Source of the DNA: Chryseobacterium oryzae
Lineage (GTDB): Bacteria; Bacteroidota; Bacteroidia; Flavobacteriales; Weeksellaceae
Length of the DNA: 64,000 nt
NCBI RefSeq assembly: GCF_022811665.1
Contig: NZ_CP094529.1
Location: 2,418,001-2,482,000, forward strand
Direction: 5' to 3'
This document shows, piece by piece, positions 17,679 through 26,164 of the stretch. Position 1 is the stretch's first letter. Each line of letters begins with the position of its first letter. The notes beneath the pieces are model-generated. The model saw only the letters and a program-made list of their open reading frames with translations, ran no database searches and was not told where the DNA came from. The translations under genes and the position numbers were made by a program.

Positions 17679-18227
17679 ATGAATTACTCTTACAAAGGTA
17701 AAATATTAATTTCCACACCTGATATTTCGGGAGATATTTTTTCCCGGTCTGTAGTGTTGGTTATTGAACATTCTGAAAGCGGAGCATTTGGATTAATCTT
17801 AAATAAGAAAAACCGAACCATGAGTGATCGTTTCAAAAGCTTTTTCGATTTCCCGGTAGAAGTATATGATGGAGGTCCGGTAGAAAACGACAAAGTTTTC
17901 TTTATCATTAAAGGAAAAAAAATTACGGAACAGTTTACCGATATTACCCCCGAATTTTATCTTACCGAAGATATTGAAAGCGTAATTAATGCTGTTTTAC
18001 AAAACGAAATAAACATTCAGGATGTTAAAATATTTTCGGGATATTCCGGCTGGTCTTCTTCTCAATTAGATCAGGAAATCCAGAGAAAAGTTTGGACGGT
18101 AGTAGATGTTTACAATTTAGATTACACGCTTCCAAACGATCAAACGTTATGGAAGTCTATTATGCAAAATCTTGGAGGTGAGTTTCTTTTGTGGGCAAAT
18201 GCCCCGGAAGATATTTCGCTTAACTAA
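17679..18227 (+). CDS. YqgE/AlgH family protein
   Basis: A cytosolic protein of the UPF0301 family (DUF179), whose function is not settled. The family pattern is visible: KGKILISTPDISGDIFSRSV (early), VVLVIEHSESGAFGLILNK, YDGGPVEN and FSGYSGWSSSQLDQEI, WWT-equivalent positions following. I start it at the ATG 17679 (182 residues) because the TTG two codons upstream lies inside the -7 box. It is the first gene of a + strand pair with the amidase, 105 bases downstream. Confidence 0.85.
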   Translation: MNYSYKGKILISTPDISGDIFSRSVVLVIEHSESGAFGLILNKKNRTMSDRFKSFFDFPVEVYDGGPVENDKVFFIIKGKKITEQFTDITPEFYLTEDIESVINAVLQNEINIQDVKIFSGYSGWSSSQLDQEIQRKVWTVVDVYNLDYTLPNDQTLWKSIMQNLGGEFLLWANAPEDISLN

Positions 18228-18332
18228 TATTATTTCACACTACAACGACATACATTTAACAAATTTTTAGCTTTCTTTATTAAATTTTTAAGATACTTTT
18301 CACGTTCTTTGATAAACCAAAAACTTTAGTAT

Positions 18333-18911
18333 ATGAAAGCTTTACAATTAATTATTTTATCTTTTCTGGCGGCTATAATACTTTCTTTTTCTCCAACAAG
18401 TAAAAAATACATCGTTATAGATGCAGGACACGGAGGTAAAGATTTGGGAGCTACCCGCAATGGCATACACGAAAAAGATATTGTTCTGAATATCGCTAAG
18501 CAAATTAAAAAATCTGTTGAAAGAAACGATAATTATGAAGTTATCCTGACTCGTGACGACGATTCTTACCCTAGTCTTTCCGAAAGAACAGAAAAAATTA
18601 ATAAGCTTAATCCCGAAATGGTTATTTCTCTACACGTAAATCAAACACCTAAAGAAACAGAGAAAACTGGTTTTGAAATTTATGTTCAGAAAAATGAGCA
18701 ATCTAAAAATTTGGCTGAAAAACTTAAGCATAAGTTGGGAGAATGCCCTGTTAAAGAAGAAAATCTCCATTTATTGAGAGAATCTAAAGTTCCTGCAATA
18801 TTGTTAGAGCTAGGATTTATGAGCAATACAAAAGACAGAGCGTATATGTCTAGCGAAGAGGGACAGAAAGAAATTGCCGAAAAAATATCCGATTTTATCC
18901 GAGGAAATTAA
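18333..18911 (+). CDS. N-acetylmuramoyl-L-alanine amidase (Amidase_3)
   Basis: It cleaves the bond between muramic acid and the stem peptide of peptidoglycan. The protein has an N-terminal signal/anchor (residues 1-23) and a catalytic domain with zinc ligands visible as DAGHGGKDLGA (His), the Glu in GIHEKD, VISLHVN (His), and the catalytic Glu in LLELGFMSN. At 192 residues it is a minimal domain with no cell-wall-binding repeats or AMIN domain. It likely works in the periplasm in daughter-cell separation or wall turnover. Confidence 0.92.
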   Translation: MKALQLIILSFLAAIILSFSPTSKKYIVIDAGHGGKDLGATRNGIHEKDIVLNIAKQIKKSVERNDNYEVILTRDDDSYPSLSERTEKINKLNPEMVISLHVNQTPKETEKTGFEIYVQKNEQSKNLAEKLKHKLGECPVKEENLHLLRESKVPAILLELGFMSNTKDRAYMSSEEGQKEIAEKISDFIRGN

Positions 18912-18949
18912 AATCTTACAATACAATTTTCTGATTTTTCATCAGAATA

Positions 18950-18986
18950 AAACCCGGTAAAGGACAATAAGTTGTTTACCGGGTTT
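18950..18986 (+). terminator. Bidirectional terminator after the amidase
   Basis: A perfect 12-bp stem (18950-18961 with 18975-18986) between convergent genes. Confidence 0.85.
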
Positions 18987-18994
18987 GTCAATTT

Positions 18995-19807
18995 CTACTG
19001 AAAACTGTTTTTCCAAGTTTCTACAAGATCAGAAAAACGACTGTTTTCAAATGTTTTATTTCTAATTTTTTTAACCGAAAAAATTCCCTCTTCATCAGAG
19101 ATCAATAAAATTTCTTCTGCTTTTTGAGATTCAAAAGCAATAATTTCGTGTTCCTGAACATCTGCCAAATTGTTTTTATGAAGATAGGTTACGAAATTTT
19201 CCATTAACGGAGAAATATACGCACCTTCAGATTGCTTAGGTATCTTGATGACATCTCCTTCCAAAAAAAGAAGATTTCCCTTCACAGAACGTGCAATTCT
19301 TTTATTTGGATTTAAAAGAATAACATCATCCAAATCATTTTCCTGAGCATAAATTTCCGCATAAATATTTTCCGGACAATGAACTCTTATATTGCTTAGA
19401 AGATTGTGATTTACATTAATTTCTTTAATTAAATCCAGCTCCAGCGGTCTTGAACTGATAGAAAGAACATCTGTAATTTCTGTAACCTCAAAATAATAAG
19501 AAACTGAAGATTTCGACCATGTAATTCCGTCTGAATTCCTGTAAACCATGAAATTGATGATTCCATTCTCTACACCGTTTTCAAGAATTACTTTTGAGGT
19601 AAATAGATTCTGAAAAAACTCAAGAGTATAAGTAAGAGGAATATTGAGCCTCATTTTTCTCATGGATGCCATAAGGAAAAAATAACTTTCTTCATCCATA
19701 ATCAGTTTAGAATTTCTGATGAAGAAAGAAACTTTTACCGCATCTCCGGAAAGAAAAGCGCGATTAAAAACTTCAGGCTTTTCTGATGTGAAATATAAAT
19801 TTTTCAA
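18995..19807 (-). CDS. Class IV aminotransferase-like protein lacking the catalytic lysine
   Basis: The 270 residues have the fold-type IV PLP-enzyme layout of aminodeoxychorismate lyase (PabC) and branched-chain aminotransferases: FNRAFLSGDAVKVSFFI near the start, then LLSNI and DDVILLNPNKRI, GNLLFLEGD and IKIP. Aligned by eye to E. coli PabC, the PLP-binding Lys159 is Arg141 here (LLSNIRVHCP) and the conserved Glu193 is Arg173. Both are needed for normal PLP chemistry, so this is probably a pseudoenzyme or a protein with another role. Isolated from other folate or amino-acid genes. The alternative is that my alignment is shifted. Confidence 0.7.
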   Translation of the reverse strand: MKNLYFTSEKPEVFNRAFLSGDAVKVSFFIRNSKLIMDEESYFFLMASMRKMRLNIPLTYTLEFFQNLFTSKVILENGVENGIINFMVYRNSDGITWSKSSVSYYFEVTEITDVLSISSRPLELDLIKEINVNHNLLSNIRVHCPENIYAEIYAQENDLDDVILLNPNKRIARSVKGNLLFLEGDVIKIPKQSEGAYISPLMENFVTYLHKNNLADVQEHEIIAFESQKAEEILLISDEEGIFSVKKIRNKTFENSRFSDLVETWKNSFQ

Positions 19808-19881
19808 AATATAAATATTTATAAAAAAATAATGAACGATAAATCGTCCATCAGTTTTATCATTCTATGCATGCTGCAATT

Positions 19882-20268
19882 TTAAGCAGCACCCAGTTTT
19901 ATTCTAAGATTTTCTATAAGATTTTCCCAATACAAAGCGTTTTCTTCTTCATCTCCTTCTTCACAGAAGTCTGTAATATTCAAAGCTAAATCTTCTGTAA
20001 TATCATCAATAGTAATGGTCATTTCAAAAAAATGCTTCGTTCCCTCATCTTCTTCCCATCTGAATCGAACGAAACTTTCAGGCTTATATCTGATTAATGT
20101 TGCCTTCTCAGCAGGACCACCATTCCAGCTGAAAAAGAAATCATCTCCTTTTTCTACTACTTCATCCGCAAACCATTCTGACAAACCTTCTGCACTTGCA
20201 AGATATTCATACAAAATCTCTGACAAACAGTGCATTGGAAATTCATAATGGACTTTGTGTTTCGCCAT
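19882..20268 (-). CDS. START-like domain (AHSA1/SRPBCC-type) protein
   Basis: A small cytosolic protein (128 residues) of the SRPBCC superfamily of bacteroidetes START-like proteins, with FPMHCLSEILYEYLASAEGLSEWF at the start and FFFSWNGG, VRFRWEE and FEMTITIDDI strands. These fold as a hydrophobic-ligand-binding cup; the ligand is unknown. It lies 74 bases downstream of the next gene on the minus strand's neighbour side, with no obvious partner. Confidence 0.75.
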   Translation of the reverse strand: MAKHKVHYEFPMHCLSEILYEYLASAEGLSEWFADEVVEKGDDFFFSWNGGPAEKATLIRYKPESFVRFRWEEDEGTKHFFEMTITIDDITEDLALNITDFCEEGDEEENALYWENLIENLRIKLGAA

Positions 20269-20430
20269 ATATCTTTATTTTTAACGTCACGCAATATATA
20301 AATTAATTTTTTTATTACGCAAAATTCTTATTACTTTTTTGAATTATCTGCATGATATTTGTCAGAGACAATCTAAAAAAATATAATGACGTTACTATTA
20401 AAAACTCAGATATAAAAATGTTGGATTATA

Positions 20431-21612
20431 TTAATTATCATCAAGAACTTCAAGGATAATTTTACATCCCTCTACAATTTCTTCCTTGGAAATTGTAAGT
20501 GGCGGAGAAATCCTCAAATATTCGTTTCTATAGAGTTGCCAGAAAACAATAAGACCTTTCTCCATGCATTTTTTAGCAACATTTAAAGTGTATTCCGGAG
20601 AACCTAAGTTAACGGCAAGCATTAAACCTTTTCCGTTAATATTTTTAATTTTAGGATGAACCAAAAGTTCTCGGTACAGTTTTTCTTTTTCATCTACTTC
20701 ATCCATTACGCCGCTTTCCAAAACTTCTTTCAGCGTAGCGTAAGAAGCTGCAGCAATTAGCGGATTTCCTCCAAAAGTGGTAATATGCCCTAACTTCGGC
20801 GAATGGGTAAGAGATTCCATAATTTTTCTTGAACTCATGAAAGCACCCACAGGAACTCCACCTCCCATTCCTTTTCCCATGACAAGAATATCGGGAACAA
20901 TTCCGAAATGTTCAAATGAAAACAACTTGCCCGTTCTTCCGAATCCAGGCTGAATTTCATCTAAAATAAGCAACGCTCCTACTTCCTCACATCTTTTTTT
21001 AAGATTAATTAAATAATTTTGATTAGGAACTAAAAAACCAGCCGCCCCCTGAATAGTTTCCAGAATTACACATGCGGTTTTGTCGGTAATTTTATCGAAA
21101 TCGTTTTCATTATTAAACTCAATAAAACTTATCATCGGTAATAAAGGTCGGAATTCTCTTTTATGGAATTCATTTCCCGAAACACTTAATGCTCCGTGTG
21201 TATTTCCGTGATATGAATTGGTAAACGATACTATTTCTTCTCTTCCGGTATATCTTTTGGCAAGTTTAAGAGCACCATCCACAGCTTCTGCTCCACTGTT
21301 AACCAAATAAGTAACTTCCAGCGGATCTGAAGTTGCTTCATCCAAAAGTTTACACAATTCTACAGGTTTTTCCTGAGCGTATTCTCCGTAAACCATTACA
21401 TGAAGATATTTATCCGCCTGTTCTTTAATTGCATTAACTACTTTTGGATGAGAATGCCCTAAAGTATTGGCAGAAACACCCGCTACAAAATCAAGGTATT
21501 TTCTTCCGTCTTTCCCGTAAATATAGCATCCTTCTGCCTTTTCTACTTCGAAACCTGCTGCATAAGGCGTTGTTTGTGCCTGATATTTAAAAAAATCATT
21601 TTGAATTTCCAT
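20431..21612 (-). CDS. Class III PLP aminotransferase (acetylornithine/4-aminobutyrate type)
   Basis: It transfers an amino group to an oxo-acid using PLP. The blocks are YLDFVAGVSANTLGHSHP, YLVNSGAEAVDGALKLAK, DEIQPGFGRTGKLF and ILVMGKGMGGGVP (PLP lysine), then TTFGGNPL. I start at ATG 21612 (393 residues) because a -7 box CAAAGCTA (minus: TAGCTTTG) at 21630-21637 overlaps the longer ORF beginning at 21642. The exact substrate cannot be read from sequence: acetylornithine, ornithine and other class III members share these motifs, and no arginine genes are adjacent. Confidence 0.88.
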   Translation of the reverse strand: MEIQNDFFKYQAQTTPYAAGFEVEKAEGCYIYGKDGRKYLDFVAGVSANTLGHSHPKVVNAIKEQADKYLHVMVYGEYAQEKPVELCKLLDEATSDPLEVTYLVNSGAEAVDGALKLAKRYTGREEIVSFTNSYHGNTHGALSVSGNEFHKREFRPLLPMISFIEFNNENDFDKITDKTACVILETIQGAAGFLVPNQNYLINLKKRCEEVGALLILDEIQPGFGRTGKLFSFEHFGIVPDILVMGKGMGGGVPVGAFMSSRKIMESLTHSPKLGHITTFGGNPLIAAASYATLKEVLESGVMDEVDEKEKLYRELLVHPKIKNINGKGLMLAVNLGSPEYTLNVAKKCMEKGLIVFWQLYRNEYLRISPPLTISKEEIVEGCKIILEVLDDN

Positions 21613-21629
21613 TGTCAGAAAAATTTTAA

Positions 21630-21637
21630 CAAAGCTA
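21630..21637 (-). promoter_or_regulatory. -7 element TAGCTTTG of the class III aminotransferase
   Basis: On the minus strand it matches TAnnTTTG; the predicted start near 21626 is about 14 bases before the ATG at 21612. It supports the shorter gene start. Confidence 0.5.
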
Positions 21638-21756
21638 AACAAGATTTAGGAAAGAGGAAAATGATAAACATCATTATTATCCCGTTCAAAAAGCATTCAT
21701 ATATTTGAATGAACCATCGTTTCAACGAAATTATATTTGAATTTTAAAACAGTTGC

Positions 21757-23493
21757 TTATTTCTTAACCCTTTTCGGCTTTTTAGCCTCTTCTTTCGCTT
21801 TAGCACGATCTACTGCATCTTTGGCTTTGTTATAAAGCTCATCATTAGGAACATATTTTATTTCCTCGTTATTCGGAGAATCCAGCAATATATCCTGCCA
21901 TTTCCTGATTCTGTCTTTTGTATTCCAGTTGAAATCGGGAAATTTTCTTTTTTCTGGTTCTATTTTACTCATGGGATAAGTAGTTGCAGTAGCACCAATA
22001 CTGCAGGAAATAATCTGCAGCTTTTTTTCTTCGAAAAATGCACCAATAATCCCGCAAGAAGTGAGTGTTATCCCAATTCTTTCCGGTTTTTTGGTAGTCT
22101 TATTTTCTTCGTCGGCAAAAGTAATTGCCTGAGCGTTCCCAATAACTTTAATCTCTTTAATATCCTTACCTTCGTAGTAAACCGTCATCAGCTTACCTTT
22201 TACCTGATTAAATTCGTCTACAAGTGTGAGAGAATCTACTTTGCTGATGGCTAAAGCATTCCCTAATACTTTAAGGGAATCTATATTTTCGGTAACGGTA
22301 TTTAAATATGCTTCAATTTTATCGCCCGTCACCTGTTTTTCTCCACTCCAGAGAATAGGATCTCTAAACATGTGAAGAACACCATCGGTTTCGTTAAAAG
22401 CAATAGAATCTGCTCTTCCCTGAGCATTAGATTTATATACTCTTGCCTTTCGGAATGCACGCAGAAAATTTTTCTTCTTCTTAATATCTGCAGAATCGGG
22501 ACGTTGATAGGAAAGAATTTTTTCTGCCGCAAAATAAATAGAATCTTTTTCTAAAATTTTTACGGCATAGGGACTTTTCGTCATCATAGCAGAATCTTTC
22601 TTCTCGAAAATTTCTCCATATCCGCCTTTCATATATCTTTTTTCTAAAGGATCATCAATGGTAACATTTCCAGTGGCTTTTCCGAATCCCGTAAGCTGGT
22701 TATAATAAATTTCGTCTCCGGTAAGAATTTTATCATTATAAAAAATCTTAGAATTTTTGGTAAGAAAAGATTCTTTGGTATTAAGATTATGCGTTCCTTT
22801 CTCGGTTACAATTCTGTTTTTAGGATTTTTGTTGTTGGTGATAACTGTGTAACCATTAATATCGACAATACCTGTATTCTGGTTCTGAACTACATTTCTC
22901 CCTTCTAATGTATAATCGTTATCGACAATTTTTACATCTCCAGAAAGATCTACAACTCTTGTTGAAAGATAATACGTTGCCGATTTTGTGTATGTAATAC
23001 TTTTCCCGTCATTGATGGTTCCTCCGGTATTGAAATATGCCTGATTTGCCATCCTGTCGTAATACATTGTCTGTGTTTTAATTACAGTTCCTTTAGGATC
23101 TGTAAGCACAACATTTTTTCGGGCAACTCCTTTTTGGGAGTTTCCGTCGTATTCCATTTCGGAAGCAGTAATAACAGAACCATCAGAATTCTGAAGTTTG
23201 GTATTCCCAATGGCTTTTACAAAGTTTTCTTCTTCGTAAAAGACCACTTCATCTGCATATAGAATTGACCCCTGATGTTCAAGCTGAACATTTCCTAAAA
23301 AATATTGGTTTCCGTCGTATTTTGTATCTTTTTTAATTTCATCGGCGTTGATGATTCTGATTTTGTTATCCGGATTATTTTTAGGAGGCTGATTTTTTAC
23401 CGGATTCTGCAAATAAGGATCTCGCTTAACAGGTGTATTCTGCGCCATTGCTGCCGAGAAAATCAGCAAAAAAAAGAAAAGGTAAACTCTCAT
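21757..23493 (-). CDS. OstA-like (LptA/LptD periplasmic domain-like) protein
   Basis: It has a signal peptide ending AMAQ. Residues about 45-330 consist of the repeated short beta pattern of the OstA/LptA beta-jelly-roll (IKKDTKYDGNQYFLGNV, VRVNG/VTG-type turns such as AIGNTKLQN, GDVKIVDNDYTLEG, GKATGNVTIDDP). These domains form a bridge for lipopolysaccharide across the periplasm. The C-terminal 50 residues are a lysine-rich tail. It starts 3 bases after the Fur-like gene stop, so they are co-transcribed. LPS transport is the likely role; it could also act with another lipid. Confidence 0.75.
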   Translation of the reverse strand: MRVYLFFFLLIFSAAMAQNTPVKRDPYLQNPVKNQPPKNNPDNKIRIINADEIKKDTKYDGNQYFLGNVQLEHQGSILYADEVVFYEEENFVKAIGNTKLQNSDGSVITASEMEYDGNSQKGVARKNVVLTDPKGTVIKTQTMYYDRMANQAYFNTGGTINDGKSITYTKSATYYLSTRVVDLSGDVKIVDNDYTLEGRNVVQNQNTGIVDINGYTVITNNKNPKNRIVTEKGTHNLNTKESFLTKNSKIFYNDKILTGDEIYYNQLTGFGKATGNVTIDDPLEKRYMKGGYGEIFEKKDSAMMTKSPYAVKILEKDSIYFAAEKILSYQRPDSADIKKKKNFLRAFRKARVYKSNAQGRADSIAFNETDGVLHMFRDPILWSGEKQVTGDKIEAYLNTVTENIDSLKVLGNALAISKVDSLTLVDEFNQVKGKLMTVYYEGKDIKEIKVIGNAQAITFADEENKTTKKPERIGITLTSCGIIGAFFEEKKLQIISCSIGATATTYPMSKIEPEKRKFPDFNWNTKDRIRKWQDILLDSPNNEEIKYVPNDELYNKAKDAVDRAKAKEEAKKPKRVKK

Positions 23494-23496
23494 TAA

Positions 23497-23970
23497 TTAG
23501 TCATTCTTTGTCCCGTAAAAATACAGCGAATGAGAATCAATTTTCACACCAAAAGCTGCTTCTATCGCTTCTTTAATCCCCTGAATTCTTGGATCGCAAA
23601 ATTCTATGATTTCTTCGATTTCCTTATCCGAATCTTTCTTATAAATCACCAAATGATCGTGCTGTTTATCGAAGTAAGATTTTTCGTATGATGAAGATGT
23701 AAGTGTTTTTTCACCAAACTGGTGCTTACGAATAAGACCTGCATCAAGGAAAATTTCTATTGTATTGTAAATAGTCGCTTTAGATACATGATATTTTTTC
23801 TGCATCATCAGAAGATACAGATCATCCACATTGAAGTGATGATCCATATTGTAAATTTCTTCTAAAATAGTATATCTTTCCGGCGTATTACGAAAGCCTT
23901 TTTCCAAAAGGTAATTGCGTAAAACTTCCTTTATCAGCGTTATATTTTTTTCTTTTTGTAAAGTATCCAT
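23497..23970 (-). CDS. Fur family transcriptional regulator lacking the structural zinc cysteines
   Basis: The 157 residues have the Fur winged helix (GFRNTPERYTILEEI, VSKATIYNTIEIFLDAG) and the dimer domain beginning with HDHLV, the HxH metal ligands. The usual two CxxC motifs of Fur/PerR that bind structural zinc are missing; a single Cys remains at EFCDPRIQ. It is probably a metal- or peroxide-responsive repressor of the Fur superfamily, but the regulated metal is unknown. It precedes the OstA-like gene by 3 bases and follows kup by 68, so it may regulate the kup-fur-ostA run. Confidence 0.85.
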   Translation of the reverse strand: MDTLQKEKNITLIKEVLRNYLLEKGFRNTPERYTILEEIYNMDHHFNVDDLYLLMMQKKYHVSKATIYNTIEIFLDAGLIRKHQFGEKTLTSSSYEKSYFDKQHDHLVIYKKDSDKEIEEIIEFCDPRIQGIKEAIEAAFGVKIDSHSLYFYGTKND

Positions 23971-23986
23971 TAAAAAATTTATACTA

Positions 23987-23994
23987 CAAATTTA
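23987..23994 (-). promoter_or_regulatory. -7 element TAAATTTG of the fur-like gene
   Basis: On the minus strand it matches TAnnTTTG, about 17 bases before the ATG at 23970. It makes the fur-ostA pair separately transcribable from kup. No clear -33 box. Confidence 0.45.
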
Positions 23995-24038
23995 TTGATT
24001 TTTATTTAAATATAGCCCACTTCATTACAAGGTGTATT

Positions 24039-26030
24039 CTAGGACTTACATCTAAAAAATTCCGATTGCTGAATTCTTTTTTTAGGAATAGTTTCTTCGG
24101 TAAGAGGTGCAGATTCTACGACTACGTTATGAGAAGTGACTCCCCAAGATTTAAAATCGTCGCTACCAATATACTTCACAAAGTTGTAAATATTGAGCGT
24201 AATTTTCTGCTTAACCGTTAAAAGTATGTCGTTAATATAGGTATTATCAATAATTACATACTTTAAATCTGGCGGAATATTATGCGCTCTTAAAGATGGA
24301 TGGCTGCTTCTTGATGGAATTGTACCTTCCGCCATCATATCATTCAGAACCATATTAAAATAGTCATTAATTCTTCTGTCTACTTTAAATCCTAAAAGAA
24401 AATTTATTTTATAGACAGTTCCTGGAAGAATTTCATCTATGCTATATTTAAAAGTATATGGATCTTCCTGATTTACGATACTTAAAATAAAATAATGATC
24501 TGCCCTTTTCGGCTGTTTTTTAATGATGGAATAAATAATTTTAGATTCTATTTCATCATAACGTTTTGCACGGCTTAGATATGCAAGATTGGTACAGTAT
24601 TTAGGGATGGTTTCATCCAGTTTCATATCTTTTATGATAGAAACATATTTGTCTATTTTTACATAATTGGTAAAATTGGCTTTAAGCAGCCTTCCATTAT
24701 ACCACGCATACATACAAACCGCTATAAAACCACCCAAAACCATGGTAAGCCAACCTCCATCCATAAACTTGAGTACATTGGCATAGAAAAAACCAGATTC
24801 TAAAGCTAGATAAACTATGAGAAAACCAGCAATAAAGATTTTGTTAAGTCTACTTCTGCTCAGCCAATAGGTTAGCAAAATTGTAGTCATGAGCATAGTA
24901 ATGGTTATTGTTAAACCATAAGCCGCTTCCATTCTCTCGGATTTTTGAAAGAATATCACTACAATAAAACAGAAAAACATCAGCCCCCAGTTAATTCTAG
25001 GAATATACATTTGTCCTTTTATTCCGGACGGATATTCGATATGCTGATTGGGCCAAAAAGATATAGACATTGCCTCAGAAAACATGGTAAATGAACCTGT
25101 AATTACTGCCTGACTTGCAATAATTGCAGCTGCAGTCGCCAAAACCACTCCCGGTAAAACCGCCCATTCCGGCATAATTCCAAAAAAAGGATTGATCCCT
25201 GTAAATACTTTCTGATAATTATCCAACAGCCAGGCTCCCTGTCCTAAATAATTCAAAATCAGCATCAATTTTACGAAAACCCAACTTATCTGAATATTCT
25301 TCGCACCACAATGCCCTAAATCTGAATACAAAGCTTCTGCCCCTGTTGTACAAAGAAATACGGCTCCCATGATAACAATTGCACTAGGAGAATGAGTGAT
25401 TAAATTGTAGGCATAAACAGGATTAAATGATTTTAAAATCTCAATATGATCAAAAATATGCATGGCTCCAAAACCTCCTAAAACGAGAAACCAAGTAACC
25501 ATAATAGGTCCGAAGAATTTCCCAATAGAAGCTGTCCCAAATTGCTGTACTACAAAAACTATAAAGAGAATGAATAATGTAATAACCACAACAGGTGTAT
25601 CCGGATTATAAATTTTCAATCCCTCTATGGCAGACATAACCGTAAGTGATGGTGTAATGACACTGTCTGCAACCAATGTAGATGCTCCGATAATTGCAAC
25701 AACATACAGCCATTTTTTCTTCAGTCTTTTAACGAGTGAATACAGGGCTAAAATGCCACCTTCACCTCTGTTATCAGCTTTTAGTGCAATAATTACATAT
25801 TTTACTGTGGTCTGCAGGGTTAAAGTCCAAATTATACAAGACAATGCACCTTCAATATATTCATCAAAAGGCATTGTAGCCCCTTGGTTTCTTGCATTAA
25901 CAATTGCTTTCATTACGTATAACGGAGAAGTTCCTATGTCTCCAAAAACGATTCCCAAAGAAACAAGGACTCCTACAAATGAAAGTTTTTTCAGGTCAAA
26001 ATGATGACCTCCTTCTGTAACTTCTGCCAT
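24039..26030 (-). CDS. kup: KUP-type potassium transporter
   Basis: An inner-membrane K+ uptake protein (663 residues) with about 12 hydrophobic segments in the first 440 residues and a C-terminal cytosolic domain. The start LKKLSFVGVLVSLGIVFGDIGTSPLY is the family signature, and RGEGGILALYSLV and GLKIYNPDTP follow. K+/H+ symport is the known activity. It has its own promoter and is convergent in no direction with a neighbour; the small terminator at 26109 belongs to pdhB. Confidence 0.96.
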   Translation of the reverse strand: MAEVTEGGHHFDLKKLSFVGVLVSLGIVFGDIGTSPLYVMKAIVNARNQGATMPFDEYIEGALSCIIWTLTLQTTVKYVIIALKADNRGEGGILALYSLVKRLKKKWLYVVAIIGASTLVADSVITPSLTVMSAIEGLKIYNPDTPVVVITLFILFIVFVVQQFGTASIGKFFGPIMVTWFLVLGGFGAMHIFDHIEILKSFNPVYAYNLITHSPSAIVIMGAVFLCTTGAEALYSDLGHCGAKNIQISWVFVKLMLILNYLGQGAWLLDNYQKVFTGINPFFGIMPEWAVLPGVVLATAAAIIASQAVITGSFTMFSEAMSISFWPNQHIEYPSGIKGQMYIPRINWGLMFFCFIVVIFFQKSERMEAAYGLTITITMLMTTILLTYWLSRSRLNKIFIAGFLIVYLALESGFFYANVLKFMDGGWLTMVLGGFIAVCMYAWYNGRLLKANFTNYVKIDKYVSIIKDMKLDETIPKYCTNLAYLSRAKRYDEIESKIIYSIIKKQPKRADHYFILSIVNQEDPYTFKYSIDEILPGTVYKINFLLGFKVDRRINDYFNMVLNDMMAEGTIPSRSSHPSLRAHNIPPDLKYVIIDNTYINDILLTVKQKITLNIYNFVKYIGSDDFKSWGVTSHNVVVESAPLTEETIPKKRIQQSEFFRCKS

Positions 26031-26052
26031 TTCAGCTGATTATTTAAAGGCG

Positions 26053-26082
26053 CAAATTTATATCAAAATAACGAACCCTCAA
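26053..26082 (-). promoter_or_regulatory. kup promoter
   Basis: On the minus strand TTG (26082-26080), a 19-base spacer and TAAATTTG (26060-26053) fit the Bacteroidota promoter with a reduced -33 TTG. The start is predicted near 26049, giving a leader of about 19 bases. Confidence 0.6.
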
Positions 26083-26108
26083 CATATTAGTTATGAATAG
26101 TATAAATG

Positions 26109-26137
26109 AAAAAACTTCCTTTCGGAAGTTTTTTTCT
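26109..26137 (-). terminator. Terminator after pdhB
   Basis: An 11-bp perfect stem (26109-26119 with 26124-26134) including A/T runs; loop TTTC. Confidence 0.85.
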
Positions 26138-26164
26138 ATAATTACGTCAAAATTATTTTGCAAA

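Noticed and set aside
20345..20362. A sigma-54-like CTGCATGATATTTGT site on the + strand
   Set aside because: The -24 GG is broken (TG) and no + strand gene follows.
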